From contig NZ_QTKX01000003.1 of the NCBI RefSeq assembly GCF_018424685.1, positions 1 through 64,000 on the forward strand: DNA of 64,000 bases. The letters run 5' to 3'. This DNA comes from Mesobacillus boroniphilus (GTDB lineage Bacteria > Bacillota > Bacilli > Bacillales > Cytobacillaceae). Under the pieces are notes generated by a model. It was not told the origin of the DNA. It saw only the letters and a program-made list of their open reading frames with translations, and did not search any database. The position numbers and the translations under genes are program-made. This document shows positions 51,075 through 60,007 of the stretch, piece after piece (position 1 is the first letter of the stretch; every line of letters begins with the position of its first letter).

Positions 51075-52016
51075 ATGAAAAGAGCAAGAATTATTTATAA
51101 TCCGACTTCGGGTCGTGAAATTTTTAAGAAGCATCTTGCGGAGGTCTTGGTGAAGCTGGAGAATGCCGGCTATGAGACATCATGCCATGCAACGACAGGT
51201 GAGGGGGACGCGACGCAGGCTGCGAGGATTGCAGTTGAACGACGCTATGACCTGGTGATTGCGGCTGGCGGAGATGGCACGATCAATGAAGTGGTCAATG
51301 GAATCGCTGAACAGGAATACCGCCCGAAAATTGGCGTCATTCCGGTCGGCACAACAAATGACTTTGCGCGCGCGCTCCATATCCCGAGGGATATCGATGC
51401 TGCGGTCGACATCATTGTAAAAGGCGAAACGATTCCGGTCGATGTAGGCCGGATCAACGATAGATATTTCATAAATATTGCTGGCGGCGGCAGGATGACG
51501 GAGCTGACATATGAAGTGCCGAGCAAGCTCAAGACAATGCTTGGACAGCTCGCTTATTATCTAAAAGGAATTGAGATGCTGCCGTCCATTCGTGCTTCTG
51601 AAGTAGCAATTGAGTATGATGGCAAGCTGTACGAAGGTGAGGTCATGATGTTCCTCGTCGGGCTGACAAATTCCGTCGGCGGCTTCGAACGCTTGGCACC
51701 GAACTCATCAATTAATGATGGAATGTTTTCTTTATTGATTTTGAAAAAGACGAACCTGGCTGATTTTATCAGGATCGCCTCACTCGCTGTCCGCGGTGAG
51801 CATATCAATGACCCGGGCGTAATTTACACACAGGCAAACCGCATCAAGGTGCAATCCAAGGAAACTGTTCAATTGAACCTCGACGGCGAATACGGCGGCA
51901 ACCTGCCAGCTGAATTCGAAAACCTGTTCAGGCACATCGAAGTCTACGTGCCACTCGACGAAATCCGCCCTGAAGACCGTCCGGAGAACCTGGAATTGAA
52001 CTTTAAAGCAGAATAA
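51075..52016 (+). CDS. dgkB: diacylglycerol kinase DgkB
   Basis: A 313-residue soluble lipid kinase (YerQ in B. subtilis) that returns diacylglycerol left over from lipoteichoic acid synthesis to phosphatidic acid. Motifs: RIIYNPTSGRE, the nucleotide loop AAGGDGTINEVVNG, and PVGTTNDFARAL. ATG 51075 is taken after aggatgatggg; ATG 51066 or 51069 would add two or three residues. In B. subtilis it precedes yefA, here 10 kb downstream at 61919, showing later insertions. Confidence 0.94.
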   Translation: MKRARIIYNPTSGREIFKKHLAEVLVKLENAGYETSCHATTGEGDATQAARIAVERRYDLVIAAGGDGTINEVVNGIAEQEYRPKIGVIPVGTTNDFARALHIPRDIDAAVDIIVKGETIPVDVGRINDRYFINIAGGGRMTELTYEVPSKLKTMLGQLAYYLKGIEMLPSIRASEVAIEYDGKLYEGEVMMFLVGLTNSVGGFERLAPNSSINDGMFSLLILKKTNLADFIRIASLAVRGEHINDPGVIYTQANRIKVQSKETVQLNLDGEYGGNLPAEFENLFRHIEVYVPLDEIRPEDRPENLELNFKAE

Positions 52017-52021
52017 TGGGA

Positions 52022-52050
52022 AACCACTCCTGTATCGGAGTGGTTTTTTT
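52022..52050 (+). terminator. terminator after dgkB
   Basis: accactcc / ggagtggt around loop tgtatc, then TTTTTTT (52044-52050). Confidence 0.92.
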
Positions 52051-52074
52051 GTGCTCTGAAATAGGGTATAGAAG

Positions 52075-52192
52075 GATATTCCTTAAACTTATGGTTTTAT
52101 TCCTTAAAATTAAATTATATTCCTTAAATCTACAGATATATTCCTGGAAAGTTGAATATATTCCATAAATTTTGATTTCATTCCTAAAACAA
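52075..52192 (+). repeat. 20-21-bp tandem array E (core atattccttaaa)
   Basis: ttcc at 52079, 52100, 52120, 52141, 52161 and 52181, with steps of 21, 20, 21, 20 and 20. The core is about 12 bases (best form atattccttaaa); the spacers differ. Very AT-rich. It lies between the dgkB terminator and pncA. I see no clear promoter in the 100 bases after it. Confidence 0.85.
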
Positions 52193-52293
52193 AATTTATG
52201 GATGAATGGTCACCTTCCGATATGAAAAATTTGCCTGTAAAACATAAATGGAAGAAAATAATAGATAATAAGATAAAAGGATGTGGATACATA

Positions 52294-52845
52294 ATGGGGA
52301 ACAGGGCGTTGATCAATATCGACTATACATATGATTTCGTGGCGGACGATGGTCAGCTGACTTGCGGCGAACCAGGCCAGGCGATCGAGGAGAAGCTAGT
52401 CAGCATCACCAAGGATTTTATCAAAAATGGTGACTACGTTGTATTCGCGATTGATGTCCATGACGAGGGCGATGAATTCCATCCGGAGACGAAGTTGTAT
52501 CCGCCTCACAATATCCGCGGTACGAAAGGGAGGGATTTGTACGGCAGCCTGCAGGGTGTTTATGAAGAAAATAAGCATCTTGACAACGTGCATTATATCG
52601 ACAAAACGAGGTATTCTGCTTTTGCCGGGACGGATCTTGAGATAAAACTGCGTGAGAGAGGTATTACTGAAGTGCATCTTGTCGGTGTGTGTACGGATAT
52701 TTGCGTCCTCCACACGGCAGTAGATGCTTATAATAAGGGATTTAAGGTTATTGTGTATAAAGATGCGGTTGCTTCCTTTGACCAGGTTGGCCATGATTGG
52801 TCGCTCCGCCATTTTGAGAGCTCGATCGGCGCTGAGGTAAAGTAG
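52294..52845 (+). CDS. pncA: nicotinamidase (isochorismatase family)
   Basis: A 183-residue cysteine hydrolase that turns nicotinamide into nicotinate for NAD salvage. The catalytic Asp is in LINIDYTYDFV, the metal site in DVHDEGDEFHPE, the Lys in KTRYSAFAGTDL and the nucleophile in GVCTDICVLHT. It is close to B. subtilis YueJ. ATG 52294 matches the family start; an upstream in-frame ATG at 52198 overlaps array E. The last 38 bases are repeated, with changes, twice after the stop. Confidence 0.93.
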   Translation: MGNRALINIDYTYDFVADDGQLTCGEPGQAIEEKLVSITKDFIKNGDYVVFAIDVHDEGDEFHPETKLYPPHNIRGTKGRDLYGSLQGVYEENKHLDNVHYIDKTRYSAFAGTDLEIKLRERGITEVHLVGVCTDICVLHTAVDAYNKGFKVIVYKDAVASFDQVGHDWSLRHFESSIGAEVK

Positions 52846-52920
52846 CCGCCATTTTGAGAGCTCGATTGGAGCGGAAGTAAAGTAACAGCCATTTTAAGGA
52901 TTGATTAGTGCGGAGGTAAG
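52806..52920 (+). repeat. 40-bp direct repeat of the pncA 3' end (three copies)
   Basis: ccattttgagagctcgat occurs at 52809 inside pncA and again at 52849; a decayed copy begins at 52889 (ccattttaagga). The step is 40. Copy 2 encodes the same RHFESSIGAEVK plus stop as copy 1 but differs at silent positions (atcggcgctgag against attggagcggaa). It is out of frame with pncA, after its stop, so it is not translated. Confidence 0.85.
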
Positions 52921-52989
52921 TTCTCAATTAGATCAGCGGATTGGCCGCAAAGCTAATTTATTGGTGGCAGTAAATTTGGAGGTTTTTTG

Positions 52990-54465
52990 ATGAGTACTAA
53001 ATTCACAGACGATAGCTTAATGCTACACACGGACTTATACCAATTAAATATGATGGAAACTTACTGGCGAGATGGCGTCCATAATCGCCGTGCGGTGTTT
53101 GATTTATTTTTCCGGAAGCTTCCTTTTGGCAATGGCTATGCCGTTTTTGCCGGCCTTGAAAAAATCATTAATTATATCGAAAACTTTGGTTTTACAGAGG
53201 GTGATATTCAGTACTTGCGAGAGGAAGGGAAGTTTGATGAGGATTTCCTTGCCTTTTTAAAAGATCTGAAGTTCACTGGCTCGATTCGTGCAATGCAGGA
53301 GGGTGAGATTGTTTTTGCCAATGAGCCGCTGGTTAGGGTCGACGCGCCACTTGTTGAAGCGCAATTGATTGAAACGGCGCTGCTCAATATCGTGAACTAT
53401 CAGACTTTGATCGCGACAAAGGCTTCACGGATCAAACAGGTCGTAAAAGATGAAATCGCGATGGAATTCGGGACTCGCCGTGCTCATGAATTGGATGCGG
53501 CGCTTTGGGGCACTCGTGCTGCTTATGTTGGCGGCTTTGATTCGACAAGCAATGTTCGTGCGGGCAAGCTTTTCGGAATTCCGATTGCCGGTACTCATGC
53601 CCACTCGATGGTCCAGGCCTATAAGGATGACTACACCGCTTTTAAAAAATACGCCGAAACGCATAAGGACTGCGTCTTCCTCGTTGATACGTATGATACG
53701 CTGAGATCCGGAGTGCCAAACGCAATCAAAGTAGCAAAGGAATTCGGCGATAAGATAAATTTTATCGGCATCCGACTCGATAGCGGAGACCTCGCTTACC
53801 TTTCAAAGGAAGCTCGTAAAATGCTTGATGAAGCAGGATTTAAAGATGCGAAAATCGTAGCATCCAGCGACCTGGATGAGTATACAATCATGAACCTGAA
53901 AGCCCAGGGTGCGAAAATCGATACTTGGGGAGTTGGCACGAAGCTGATCACCGCTTACGAACAGGCAGCCCTTGGAGCGGTTTATAAAATCGTCTCAGTC
54001 GAGCGGGGGGACGGAACGATGGAGGACACAATCAAGATTTCCTCCAATCCGGAAAAAGTGACGACCCCTGGCATCAAAAATGTCTACCGGATCATCAACA
54101 AAGCCAATAATCGTTCCGAGGGGGACTACATCACGCTTGAGGGTGAAAATCCGCAGCAGGAAAAGCGCTTGAAAATGTTCCATCCGGTCCATACCTTCAT
54201 CAGCAAATTTGTTACCAATTTTGACGCGCGGGATCTGCATCACGATATCTTCAGGGAAGGCAAGCTTGTGTACACTCAGCCGAGCCTGGATGAAGTCCGC
54301 AGACATTCAAAATACTGCCTCGGAGTGCTATGGGAAGAATATACGCGTATGCTCAATCCGGAAGAATACCCAGTCGACCTCAGCCAGAAGTGCTGGGACA
54401 ACAAGATGCGCAATATAGAAGAAGTGAAAGAAAAGGTCATGGAGATGACTGGAGAAAATATGTAA
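52990..54465 (+). CDS. pncB: nicotinate phosphoribosyltransferase
   Basis: A 491-residue enzyme making nicotinate mononucleotide from nicotinate and PRPP, the step after PncA. Typical parts are LHTDLYQLNMMETYWRDG, AMEFGTRRAHELDAALWGTR, GIPIAGTHAHSMVQ (with the active His), and IRLDSGDLAYLSKEARKML. ATG 52990 has GGAGG 7 bases upstream; TTG 52987 is the alternative. With pncA it forms a two-gene NAD salvage operon equal to yueJ-yueK. Confidence 0.95.
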   Translation: MSTKFTDDSLMLHTDLYQLNMMETYWRDGVHNRRAVFDLFFRKLPFGNGYAVFAGLEKIINYIENFGFTEGDIQYLREEGKFDEDFLAFLKDLKFTGSIRAMQEGEIVFANEPLVRVDAPLVEAQLIETALLNIVNYQTLIATKASRIKQVVKDEIAMEFGTRRAHELDAALWGTRAAYVGGFDSTSNVRAGKLFGIPIAGTHAHSMVQAYKDDYTAFKKYAETHKDCVFLVDTYDTLRSGVPNAIKVAKEFGDKINFIGIRLDSGDLAYLSKEARKMLDEAGFKDAKIVASSDLDEYTIMNLKAQGAKIDTWGVGTKLITAYEQAALGAVYKIVSVERGDGTMEDTIKISSNPEKVTTPGIKNVYRIINKANNRSEGDYITLEGENPQQEKRLKMFHPVHTFISKFVTNFDARDLHHDIFREGKLVYTQPSLDEVRRHSKYCLGVLWEEYTRMLNPEEYPVDLSQKCWDNKMRNIEEVKEKVMEMTGENM

Positions 54466-54469
54466 TGTA

Positions 54470-54504
54470 AGCCCGTCTTCTCCGGGTGTAAGGAGGCTTT
54501 TTCA
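54470..54504 (+). terminator. weak terminator after pncB
   Basis: gcccgtcttctcc ... ggaggc followed by TTTTTC; the pairing is imperfect (ctcc/ggag with flanking gcc/ggc). Confidence 0.4.
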
Positions 54505-54603
54505 ATATCCCCTGCTAATTACCTATTTTTACTAAAGGAATTCCCATAAAAATAAAGAATTATTAGAGAACGAATTCTTTTCTTTTACTAAGGGGGTGGC
54601 CGT

Positions 54604-55662
54604 GTGAATGACCAGGAGTGCAAGGTGGATTATGAACAATTCATTCCGAGAGAAACTGGCTTTATTTTCAAGTTTGAAAAAAAGAACAACACCTTCATCC
54701 ATACATTTATTGAAGGCAAACTGATCGAAAAAGTGGGTCTTTGCCCTGAATTAGTAGTGGGAAAATCGTTGTTTGAGTTCCTTCCGGCGGATCAAGCTCT
54801 CCGCAAAGAGGCTTTTTATGAAAAGGCTTGGAATGGTGAGCATGTCAACTATGAAGGAAGTTTTGGCGGGGTTCAATACCTGGCCATCCTGAATCCTATT
54901 CGTCATAACGGAGAGACAGTGGAGGTTATTGGGACGACCATAGACATCACGAAGGAAAAAGCGAGAGAAAAACAGGTTCAGCAAATGGAGAAGCTTTCTG
55001 TAGTAGGAGAACTTGCCGCAGGCATCGCGCATGAAATCAGGAATCCGCTTACTTCGCTGAAGGGTTTTGCAAAAATCGTAAAAGAGAGCGTTTCGGATCA
55101 AACATTGGTGCCGTACCTGGACATCATGCTGGACGAAATGAACCGGATCAATGAAATCGTCAATGAGTTCATGTTCATTGCAAAACCAAGTGAAAATGTT
55201 TATTTTCAGCATACGAATTTTAATAACCTGTTGGCAGAATGTATTCACTTTATGGAACCGCAGGCCAACCTTAAGAGCATAAAGATTGAGTTCGGGTCCG
55301 AGGACGACATTTTTCTTGATTGCGACCGGAAACAAATGAAACAAGTGCTGATCAACTTGCTGCAAAACGCGATTGAAGCGACAGCAGAAAGCGGACATTT
55401 TATCGAAGTAAGACTGGAGGAAATGGGCCTGGAATCCGTTATGGTTACGATTGTCGATAAAGGCTGCGGAATATCGGAATCAAGATTTAAGCGTTTATTC
55501 GAACCTTTTTATTCAACAAAGGAAAAAGGGACCGGACTAGGGCTGATCATCTGCAAAAGGATTATTGACCTTCACCGGGGACATATAGATATTGAGAGCA
55601 AGCTTGACGAGGGCACAACGATCAGAATCAGTTTGCCAAGACTTCATAGTGTCGATTTGTAG
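54604..55662 (+). CDS. PAS-containing sensor histidine kinase (sporulation-kinase-like)
   Basis: A 352-residue kinase without membrane segments. A PAS-like domain (about 15-120: TGFIFKFEKKNNTFIHTFIE ... VEVIGTTIDITKEKARE) is followed by the phospho-acceptor box GELAAGIAHEIRNPLTSLKG with His143, then an ATPase domain (NLLQNAIEAT, DKGCGI, KGTGLGLIICKRIIDLHRG). This layout is that of the KinA-KinE class feeding the sporulation phosphorelay. No response regulator is beside it, as usual for orphan Kin proteins. GTG start 54604 with GGGGGTG upstream. Confidence 0.88.
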   Translation: MNDQECKVDYEQFIPRETGFIFKFEKKNNTFIHTFIEGKLIEKVGLCPELVVGKSLFEFLPADQALRKEAFYEKAWNGEHVNYEGSFGGVQYLAILNPIRHNGETVEVIGTTIDITKEKAREKQVQQMEKLSVVGELAAGIAHEIRNPLTSLKGFAKIVKESVSDQTLVPYLDIMLDEMNRINEIVNEFMFIAKPSENVYFQHTNFNNLLAECIHFMEPQANLKSIKIEFGSEDDIFLDCDRKQMKQVLINLLQNAIEATAESGHFIEVRLEEMGLESVMVTIVDKGCGISESRFKRLFEPFYSTKEKGTGLGLIICKRIIDLHRGHIDIESKLDEGTTIRISLPRLHSVDL

Positions 55663-55680
55663 AAGATTGCTAAATAGCTG

Positions 55681-55714
55681 AATGCCTTGTTTCTTTAGGA
55701 AGCAGGGCATTTTT
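55681..55714 (+). terminator. terminator after the PAS kinase gene
   Basis: aatgccttgtttc (55681-55693) pairs with ggaagcagggcatt (55698-55711) using two G-U pairs, then TTTT. An extended -10 (tgttacaat, 55738-55746) for recQ follows. Confidence 0.75.
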
Positions 55715-55803
55715 GCTGTCGTTTGCTGGGGATTATCTGTTACAATGAAGGAGATTTCCCCTTTATCCCCTCAATTTTTCTCACTGAAAGGAGCCACCCC
55801 AAT

Positions 55804-57936
55804 ATGCTGCAAAAAGCCCATGAATTATTGCAAAATCATTTTGGATATTCCTCATTCCGCCTTGGCCAGGAACAGGCGATCACCTCTGTACTTGAAGGAA
55901 ACAACACGGTCTGTGTCATGCCAACCGGCGGTGGTAAATCGATTGTCTATCAAATCCCGGCGCTCGTGCTGCCTGGAACAACCATCGTCATTTCACCGTT
56001 GATCTCACTGATGAAGGATCAGGTCGATACGCTCACACAGCTTGGCATTCCGGCAACATATATCAATAGCTCGCTGACCGCGGGTGAAGCTGCCGCACGA
56101 ATGGATGACGCAAGGAACGGAAAGTACAAGCTGTTGTACATCGCTCCCGAGCGTCTTGGGTCCTGGGAGTTCATCGATGACCTGCAGAACATGGAAATAC
56201 CGCTGATCGCCGTCGATGAAGCCCACTGTATTTCGCAGTGGGGACATGACTTCCGCCCGAGCTATCTGCAGATATCGGGACTCGCTGACCGTCTGCCACG
56301 AAAGCCGATTGTCCTTGCTTTGACGGCAACTGCAACTCCTAAAGTACGGGAAGATATTTGCGCGTCTTTAAAAATAAACCCGGAAAATACAGTGATTACA
56401 GGATTCGAGCGCAGCAACTTAAGTTTTTCCGTGGTAAAAGGTCAGGATCGCCAGGCGTATTTAAGGGATTTTATCAAAAAGAACGAAAAGGAAGCCGGCA
56501 TCATTTATGCAGCGACAAGGAAGATTGTCGACCAGCTTTATGAATCGCTGCAAAAGGAAGGCTTCAGTGCCGCCCGCTACCATGCCGGCATGAAGGATGA
56601 AGATCGAAACGGCGAACAGGAACGATTTTTACAGGATGAAGCTACTGTGATGGTTGCAACATCAGCCTTCGGTATGGGAATCGATAAAAGTAATATCAGA
56701 TATGTTCTTCACTTCCAGCTGCCAAAGAATATGGAGAGCTATTATCAGGAAGCCGGCCGTGCCGGTCGTGACGGCTTGGACAGTGAATGTGTCGTGCTGT
56801 ATTCTTCACAGGATGTCCAGGTGCAGCGCTTCCTGATCGACCAGTCAGCTGACCGCGAACGAATTGCGCCTGAGCTAGAAAAATTGCAGCAGATGGTCGG
56901 CTACTGCCATACCGAAGAATGCCTGCAATCCTATATCCTTCATTACTTTGGCGAAACAGAGACGGTGGCATGCGGACGCTGCGGCAATTGTACAGATAGC
57001 CGGGAGACCCAGGATGTCACGAAGGATGCGCAGATGGTGCTGTCGTGCATCATACGGATGGGGCAGAAATACGGAAAGGCTATGACAGCTAATGTCTTGA
57101 CTGGCTCGCGTAATAAAAAGGTGCTTGAGTTCCGCCTCGATAAATTGCCGACTTACGGATTGATGAAGGATCGGAATGCCAAACAGGTCAATGACCTGAT
57201 CGAATTCCTGATTTCACAGGAGCTGATTGGCGTCGAGCACGGCACCTACCCGACGATTTATGTACCGGAAAAAGGGAAGGATGTCTTGCTTGGAAAAATG
57301 GAGGTTTTCAGGAAGGAAGCCGTGCAAATCAAGCAGGTTTCCAATGATGACCCATTATTTGAAGAGCTGCGGGAGTTGCGGAGAAATGTAGCCGCGGCAG
57401 AAAAAGTCCCGCCGTTTGTGATTTTTTCAGATTCCTCGCTGAAGGATATGTGCCTGAAGTTGCCGCTGACGGATGCAGAGTTCCTTAATGTCGCTGGAGT
57501 GGGAGAACACAAGCTGCAGAAGTATGGCGCACCTTTCATTCAGCGGATAATTCAGTTCTGCGAGGAGAATCCCGAGCGCCAGCCAGTGATGAATGCTGTT
57601 GCGGAGCCGGTGAGGAAACCGGCAAAGAAAGCCGTCGGAGATTCCCATCTTGAAACATATAAGCTGCATCAGGAGAAATTGTCGGTGTCCGCGATTGCCT
57701 CTAAGCGCGAGCTGGTCGAAAGCACGGTGGAAAACCATCTGATCCAATGCATCCAGCAGGGTATGGAAGTCGATTATGACCTGCTGATACCTGCTCAGTA
57801 TATCGATGACCTGGAGCGGGCCGTGGCAGAAGCCGGCCGCGACAAGTTAAAGCCAATTAAGGAATTGCTGCCTGATAAAGTCAGTTATTTTATGATCAAA
57901 GCATTTCTATATATGTCTAAAAAGAAGGTCCATTGA
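55804..57936 (+). CDS. recQ: ATP-dependent DNA helicase RecQ
   Basis: A 710-residue superfamily 2 helicase, 3' to 5', used in recombination and replication-fork repair. Motifs: FRLGQEQAI (motif 0), MPTGGGKSIVYQ, VDEAHCISQWGHDFRPSY, LTATATP, ATSAFGMGIDKSNIR and YYQEAGRAGRDG. The zinc site has Cys residues in CHTEECLQS and CGRCGNC. A winged helix and an HRDC domain (about 530-600) follow, then a C-terminal helical extension with an HTH-like SVSAIASKRELVESTVENHL. ATG 55804 has AAAGGAG 9 bases upstream. Confidence 0.95.
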   Translation: MLQKAHELLQNHFGYSSFRLGQEQAITSVLEGNNTVCVMPTGGGKSIVYQIPALVLPGTTIVISPLISLMKDQVDTLTQLGIPATYINSSLTAGEAAARMDDARNGKYKLLYIAPERLGSWEFIDDLQNMEIPLIAVDEAHCISQWGHDFRPSYLQISGLADRLPRKPIVLALTATATPKVREDICASLKINPENTVITGFERSNLSFSVVKGQDRQAYLRDFIKKNEKEAGIIYAATRKIVDQLYESLQKEGFSAARYHAGMKDEDRNGEQERFLQDEATVMVATSAFGMGIDKSNIRYVLHFQLPKNMESYYQEAGRAGRDGLDSECVVLYSSQDVQVQRFLIDQSADRERIAPELEKLQQMVGYCHTEECLQSYILHYFGETETVACGRCGNCTDSRETQDVTKDAQMVLSCIIRMGQKYGKAMTANVLTGSRNKKVLEFRLDKLPTYGLMKDRNAKQVNDLIEFLISQELIGVEHGTYPTIYVPEKGKDVLLGKMEVFRKEAVQIKQVSNDDPLFEELRELRRNVAAAEKVPPFVIFSDSSLKDMCLKLPLTDAEFLNVAGVGEHKLQKYGAPFIQRIIQFCEENPERQPVMNAVAEPVRKPAKKAVGDSHLETYKLHQEKLSVSAIASKRELVESTVENHLIQCIQQGMEVDYDLLIPAQYIDDLERAVAEAGRDKLKPIKELLPDKVSYFMIKAFLYMSKKKVH

Positions 57937-57940
57937 TAAG

Positions 57941-57970
57941 AGACGAAGCCCGCTGGCTTCGTCTTTTTTA
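57941..57970 (+). terminator. terminator after recQ
   Basis: Perfect 10-bp stem agacgaagcc (57941-57950) / ggcttcgtct (57955-57964), loop cgct, six T. Confidence 0.93.
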
Positions 57971-57979
57971 TGGCCATAT

Positions 57980-58447
57980 GCCCGAAACAAGAGAAGCTCG
58001 TGGATTACGGTCATAAGATGGCTGGACATGTGCCCGAAACAAGAGAAGCTCGTGGATTATGGTCACAAGATGGCTGGATATGTGCCCGAAATTAGAGAAA
58101 CTCATTGATTACGGTCACAAGATGGCCGTACATGTGCCCGAAACAAGAGAAGCTCGTGGATTACGGTCACAAGATGGCCGGACATGTGCCCGAAACAAGA
58201 GAAACTCGTTAATTACGGTCACAAGATGGCTGGATATGTGCCCGAAACAAGAGAAACTCGTTGATTACGGTCACAGGATGGCTGGATATGTGCCCGAAAC
58301 AAGAGAAGCTCGTGGATTACGGTCACAAGATGGCCGGACATGTGCCCGAAACAAGAGCAACTCGTTAATTACGGTCACAAGATGGCTGGATATGTGCCCG
58401 AAACAAGAAAAACTCATTCATTTCGGCCACATGGTGTTGGGAACAGT
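57980..58447. repeat. 52-bp tandem array F, nine units
   Basis: gcccgaa starts units at 57980, 58032, 58084, 58136, 58188, 58240, 58292, 58344 and 58396, exactly 52 bases apart. Whole units are conserved (about 85-95%), for example gcccgaaacaagagaagctc, then gtggattacggtcacaagat and ggctggacatgt; the last unit decays. Each period holds cggtcac and gtgcccg, an imperfect inverted heptamer pair, at alternating centre distances of 22 and 30. It lies between the recQ terminator and an unknown gene. Since 52 is not a multiple of three, the open frame across it (58059-58451) is an artefact. Confidence 0.93.
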
Positions 58448-58572
58448 ATAATGTCACTCGGTTAACCAGGTGCGAATCCTGACAAACTGAATTTTAACAA
58501 GGAAAAAATACTTTTCTGAAAAATTAAAAATGGTAAAATATAACTAGTGCTAAAAAGAGGGTTGGTGTTAGA

Positions 58573-58995
58573 ATGCATCCAATTACAGTTATTGAGATAT
58601 TGTCGGCCATAGGGTTAATCATACTGATTATGGGAGTTAGTTATTTTTTACCCAGAAAAAAGCGAAAAACTGCTATAAAGATCATCCTGATTGTGATAGT
58701 CGTAGAGCTGGCTTTCTTTGCAATTCGTCCTCTTTGGATCAACTATCATCGCGGAATCAAAACGGAACAGCTGACTGACTACCTGGAGAAGAGGTATCCG
58801 GGAGAGGAGTTCAAGATCAGTTATCGGACGAGCAGGAGCTATAATCCATATCATATGGATGTCAGGTTCGCCAATGAGCCGGGCTGGAGTTACTCTTATT
58901 CTGTAAATGAGAATGAGATCAAACAGGTGGATATTGGTGTGCCGGATGCGGAACTGCCTGAAGAAGGCCGGCATTATGAGGGTTTGGGAGATTGA
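58573..58995 (+). CDS. membrane protein of unknown function
   Basis: A 140-residue protein with two N-terminal membrane segments (about 4-26 and 33-53, separated by a basic PRKKRKTAIK turn) and a soluble C-terminal part of about 85 residues (LTDYLEKRYPGEEFKISYRT ... RFANEPGWSYSYSV). The outside domain resembles small DUF3139-like domains of Bacillus, but I cannot assign it firmly. It precedes two permease genes by 60 bases. ATG with agagggttggtg upstream. Confidence 0.7.
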   Translation: MHPITVIEILSAIGLIILIMGVSYFLPRKKRKTAIKIILIVIVVELAFFAIRPLWINYHRGIKTEQLTDYLEKRYPGEEFKISYRTSRSYNPYHMDVRFANEPGWSYSYSVNENEIKQVDIGVPDAELPEEGRHYEGLGD

Positions 58996-59053
58996 GAGAA
59001 TGATTGTTGGAGAATAGCAGCTTTTTATAAAATACAGTGCATCAGGAGGCTTC

Positions 59054-60007
59054 ATGGTTTATTTCAAAAAGGCAATCGAGCAGTTTGTGTTATGGATCGT
59101 CTGCGTATTTTTGTTTATCGGGATTTTGTTTTTGCCTGCTAAAACTGATTTTGAGACAGGACCGGGCGGACAGTTCAAATCCGCAAGCTATGATTATGAA
59201 TTGGACACTCATATAAAAAATATCACCGGTTTCTTTGCTTATGTAAAAGAGAATCCAGACCTTGGAGAGTTTGTCCCTGGCCAGTCATACGCGAATCGGA
59301 TTGGAGGCAAGGCGTGGAAGAGCTTGCTTTTGATTGTTCCGACTTTGATTCTGGCCTATATTTTTGGTGTGTTAAAGGGGATTTTCGATTTTCGGATGCA
59401 GAGAAAAAAGCTCAACTTCCTTGGGAATGGGACGACATGGCTGTTCATCTCAATGCCGGACCTATTTTTCATCATCATTATCCAGATCGGCCTGATGTAT
59501 TTATATGAAAAAGGTCTGTTTTTCCATGTGACGCTATACGGCAGTGACAAGCTGGAAACCTATGTTGTTGGGATTCTATTTTTGCTGATTTATCCTGTTT
59601 TCTACCTTGCGAACATCACCAATGTAAGTTTGCAGGAGCAGGAAGGAAATGATTACATCCGGACTGCGAAGTCAAAAGGAACTCCCAGCATGAAAATATT
59701 GTTTCTACATATTTTGAAAAATGCATTTCCTAGAATACTGGCGCAGGCGAATACCATCACTCTCTATGTACTTTCGAATCTATTTATTGTTGAAAAATTA
59801 ATGGATTTTCAAGGTGCGGCGGACGGTTTGTTTGATGCGGTACTAAGGGGCACAGGCTTCAGGATCGGACTTGATATTATGGTAGACGGCATTTCGGCAA
59901 CGGGTTATACGATCTTTTTTGCCACGATCATTCTGGTTGCGAATTTGATCGCGCAGATTTTTAAAAGCCTTGTTTCCCCGGTTTCCCAGGAGATGAATCA
60001 TGAATAA
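59054..60007 (+). CDS. ABC transporter permease, DppB/OppB type
   Basis: A 317-residue permease with about six membrane segments and the BPD_transp_1 fold (about 95-310). After the first segment there is a long extracellular loop (about 28-90), as in oligopeptide and nickel permeases. The ATPase-contact region reads DYIRTAKSKGTPSMKILFLH (EAA-like loop). It overlaps the next permease by 8 bases. No ATP-binding or substrate-binding gene is near, so the pair must use subunits made elsewhere or have another job. Confidence 0.85.
   Translation: MVYFKKAIEQFVLWIVCVFLFIGILFLPAKTDFETGPGGQFKSASYDYELDTHIKNITGFFAYVKENPDLGEFVPGQSYANRIGGKAWKSLLLIVPTLILAYIFGVLKGIFDFRMQRKKLNFLGNGTTWLFISMPDLFFIIIIQIGLMYLYEKGLFFHVTLYGSDKLETYVVGILFLLIYPVFYLANITNVSLQEQEGNDYIRTAKSKGTPSMKILFLHILKNAFPRILAQANTITLYVLSNLFIVEKLMDFQGAADGLFDAVLRGTGFRIGLDIMVDGISATGYTIFFATIILVANLIAQIFKSLVSPVSQEMNHE

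Noticed and set aside
57980..58447. CRISPR array
   Set aside because: Whole 52-bp units are conserved, with no unique spacers of 30 or so bases, and no cas genes are near. The 20-21 bp arrays have cores and spacers far too short.
58059..58451. 130-residue open frame with internal repeats over array F
   Set aside because: The 52-bp unit is not a multiple of three, so the same DNA is read in three frames in turn; there is no ribosome site. It is a by-product of the array.
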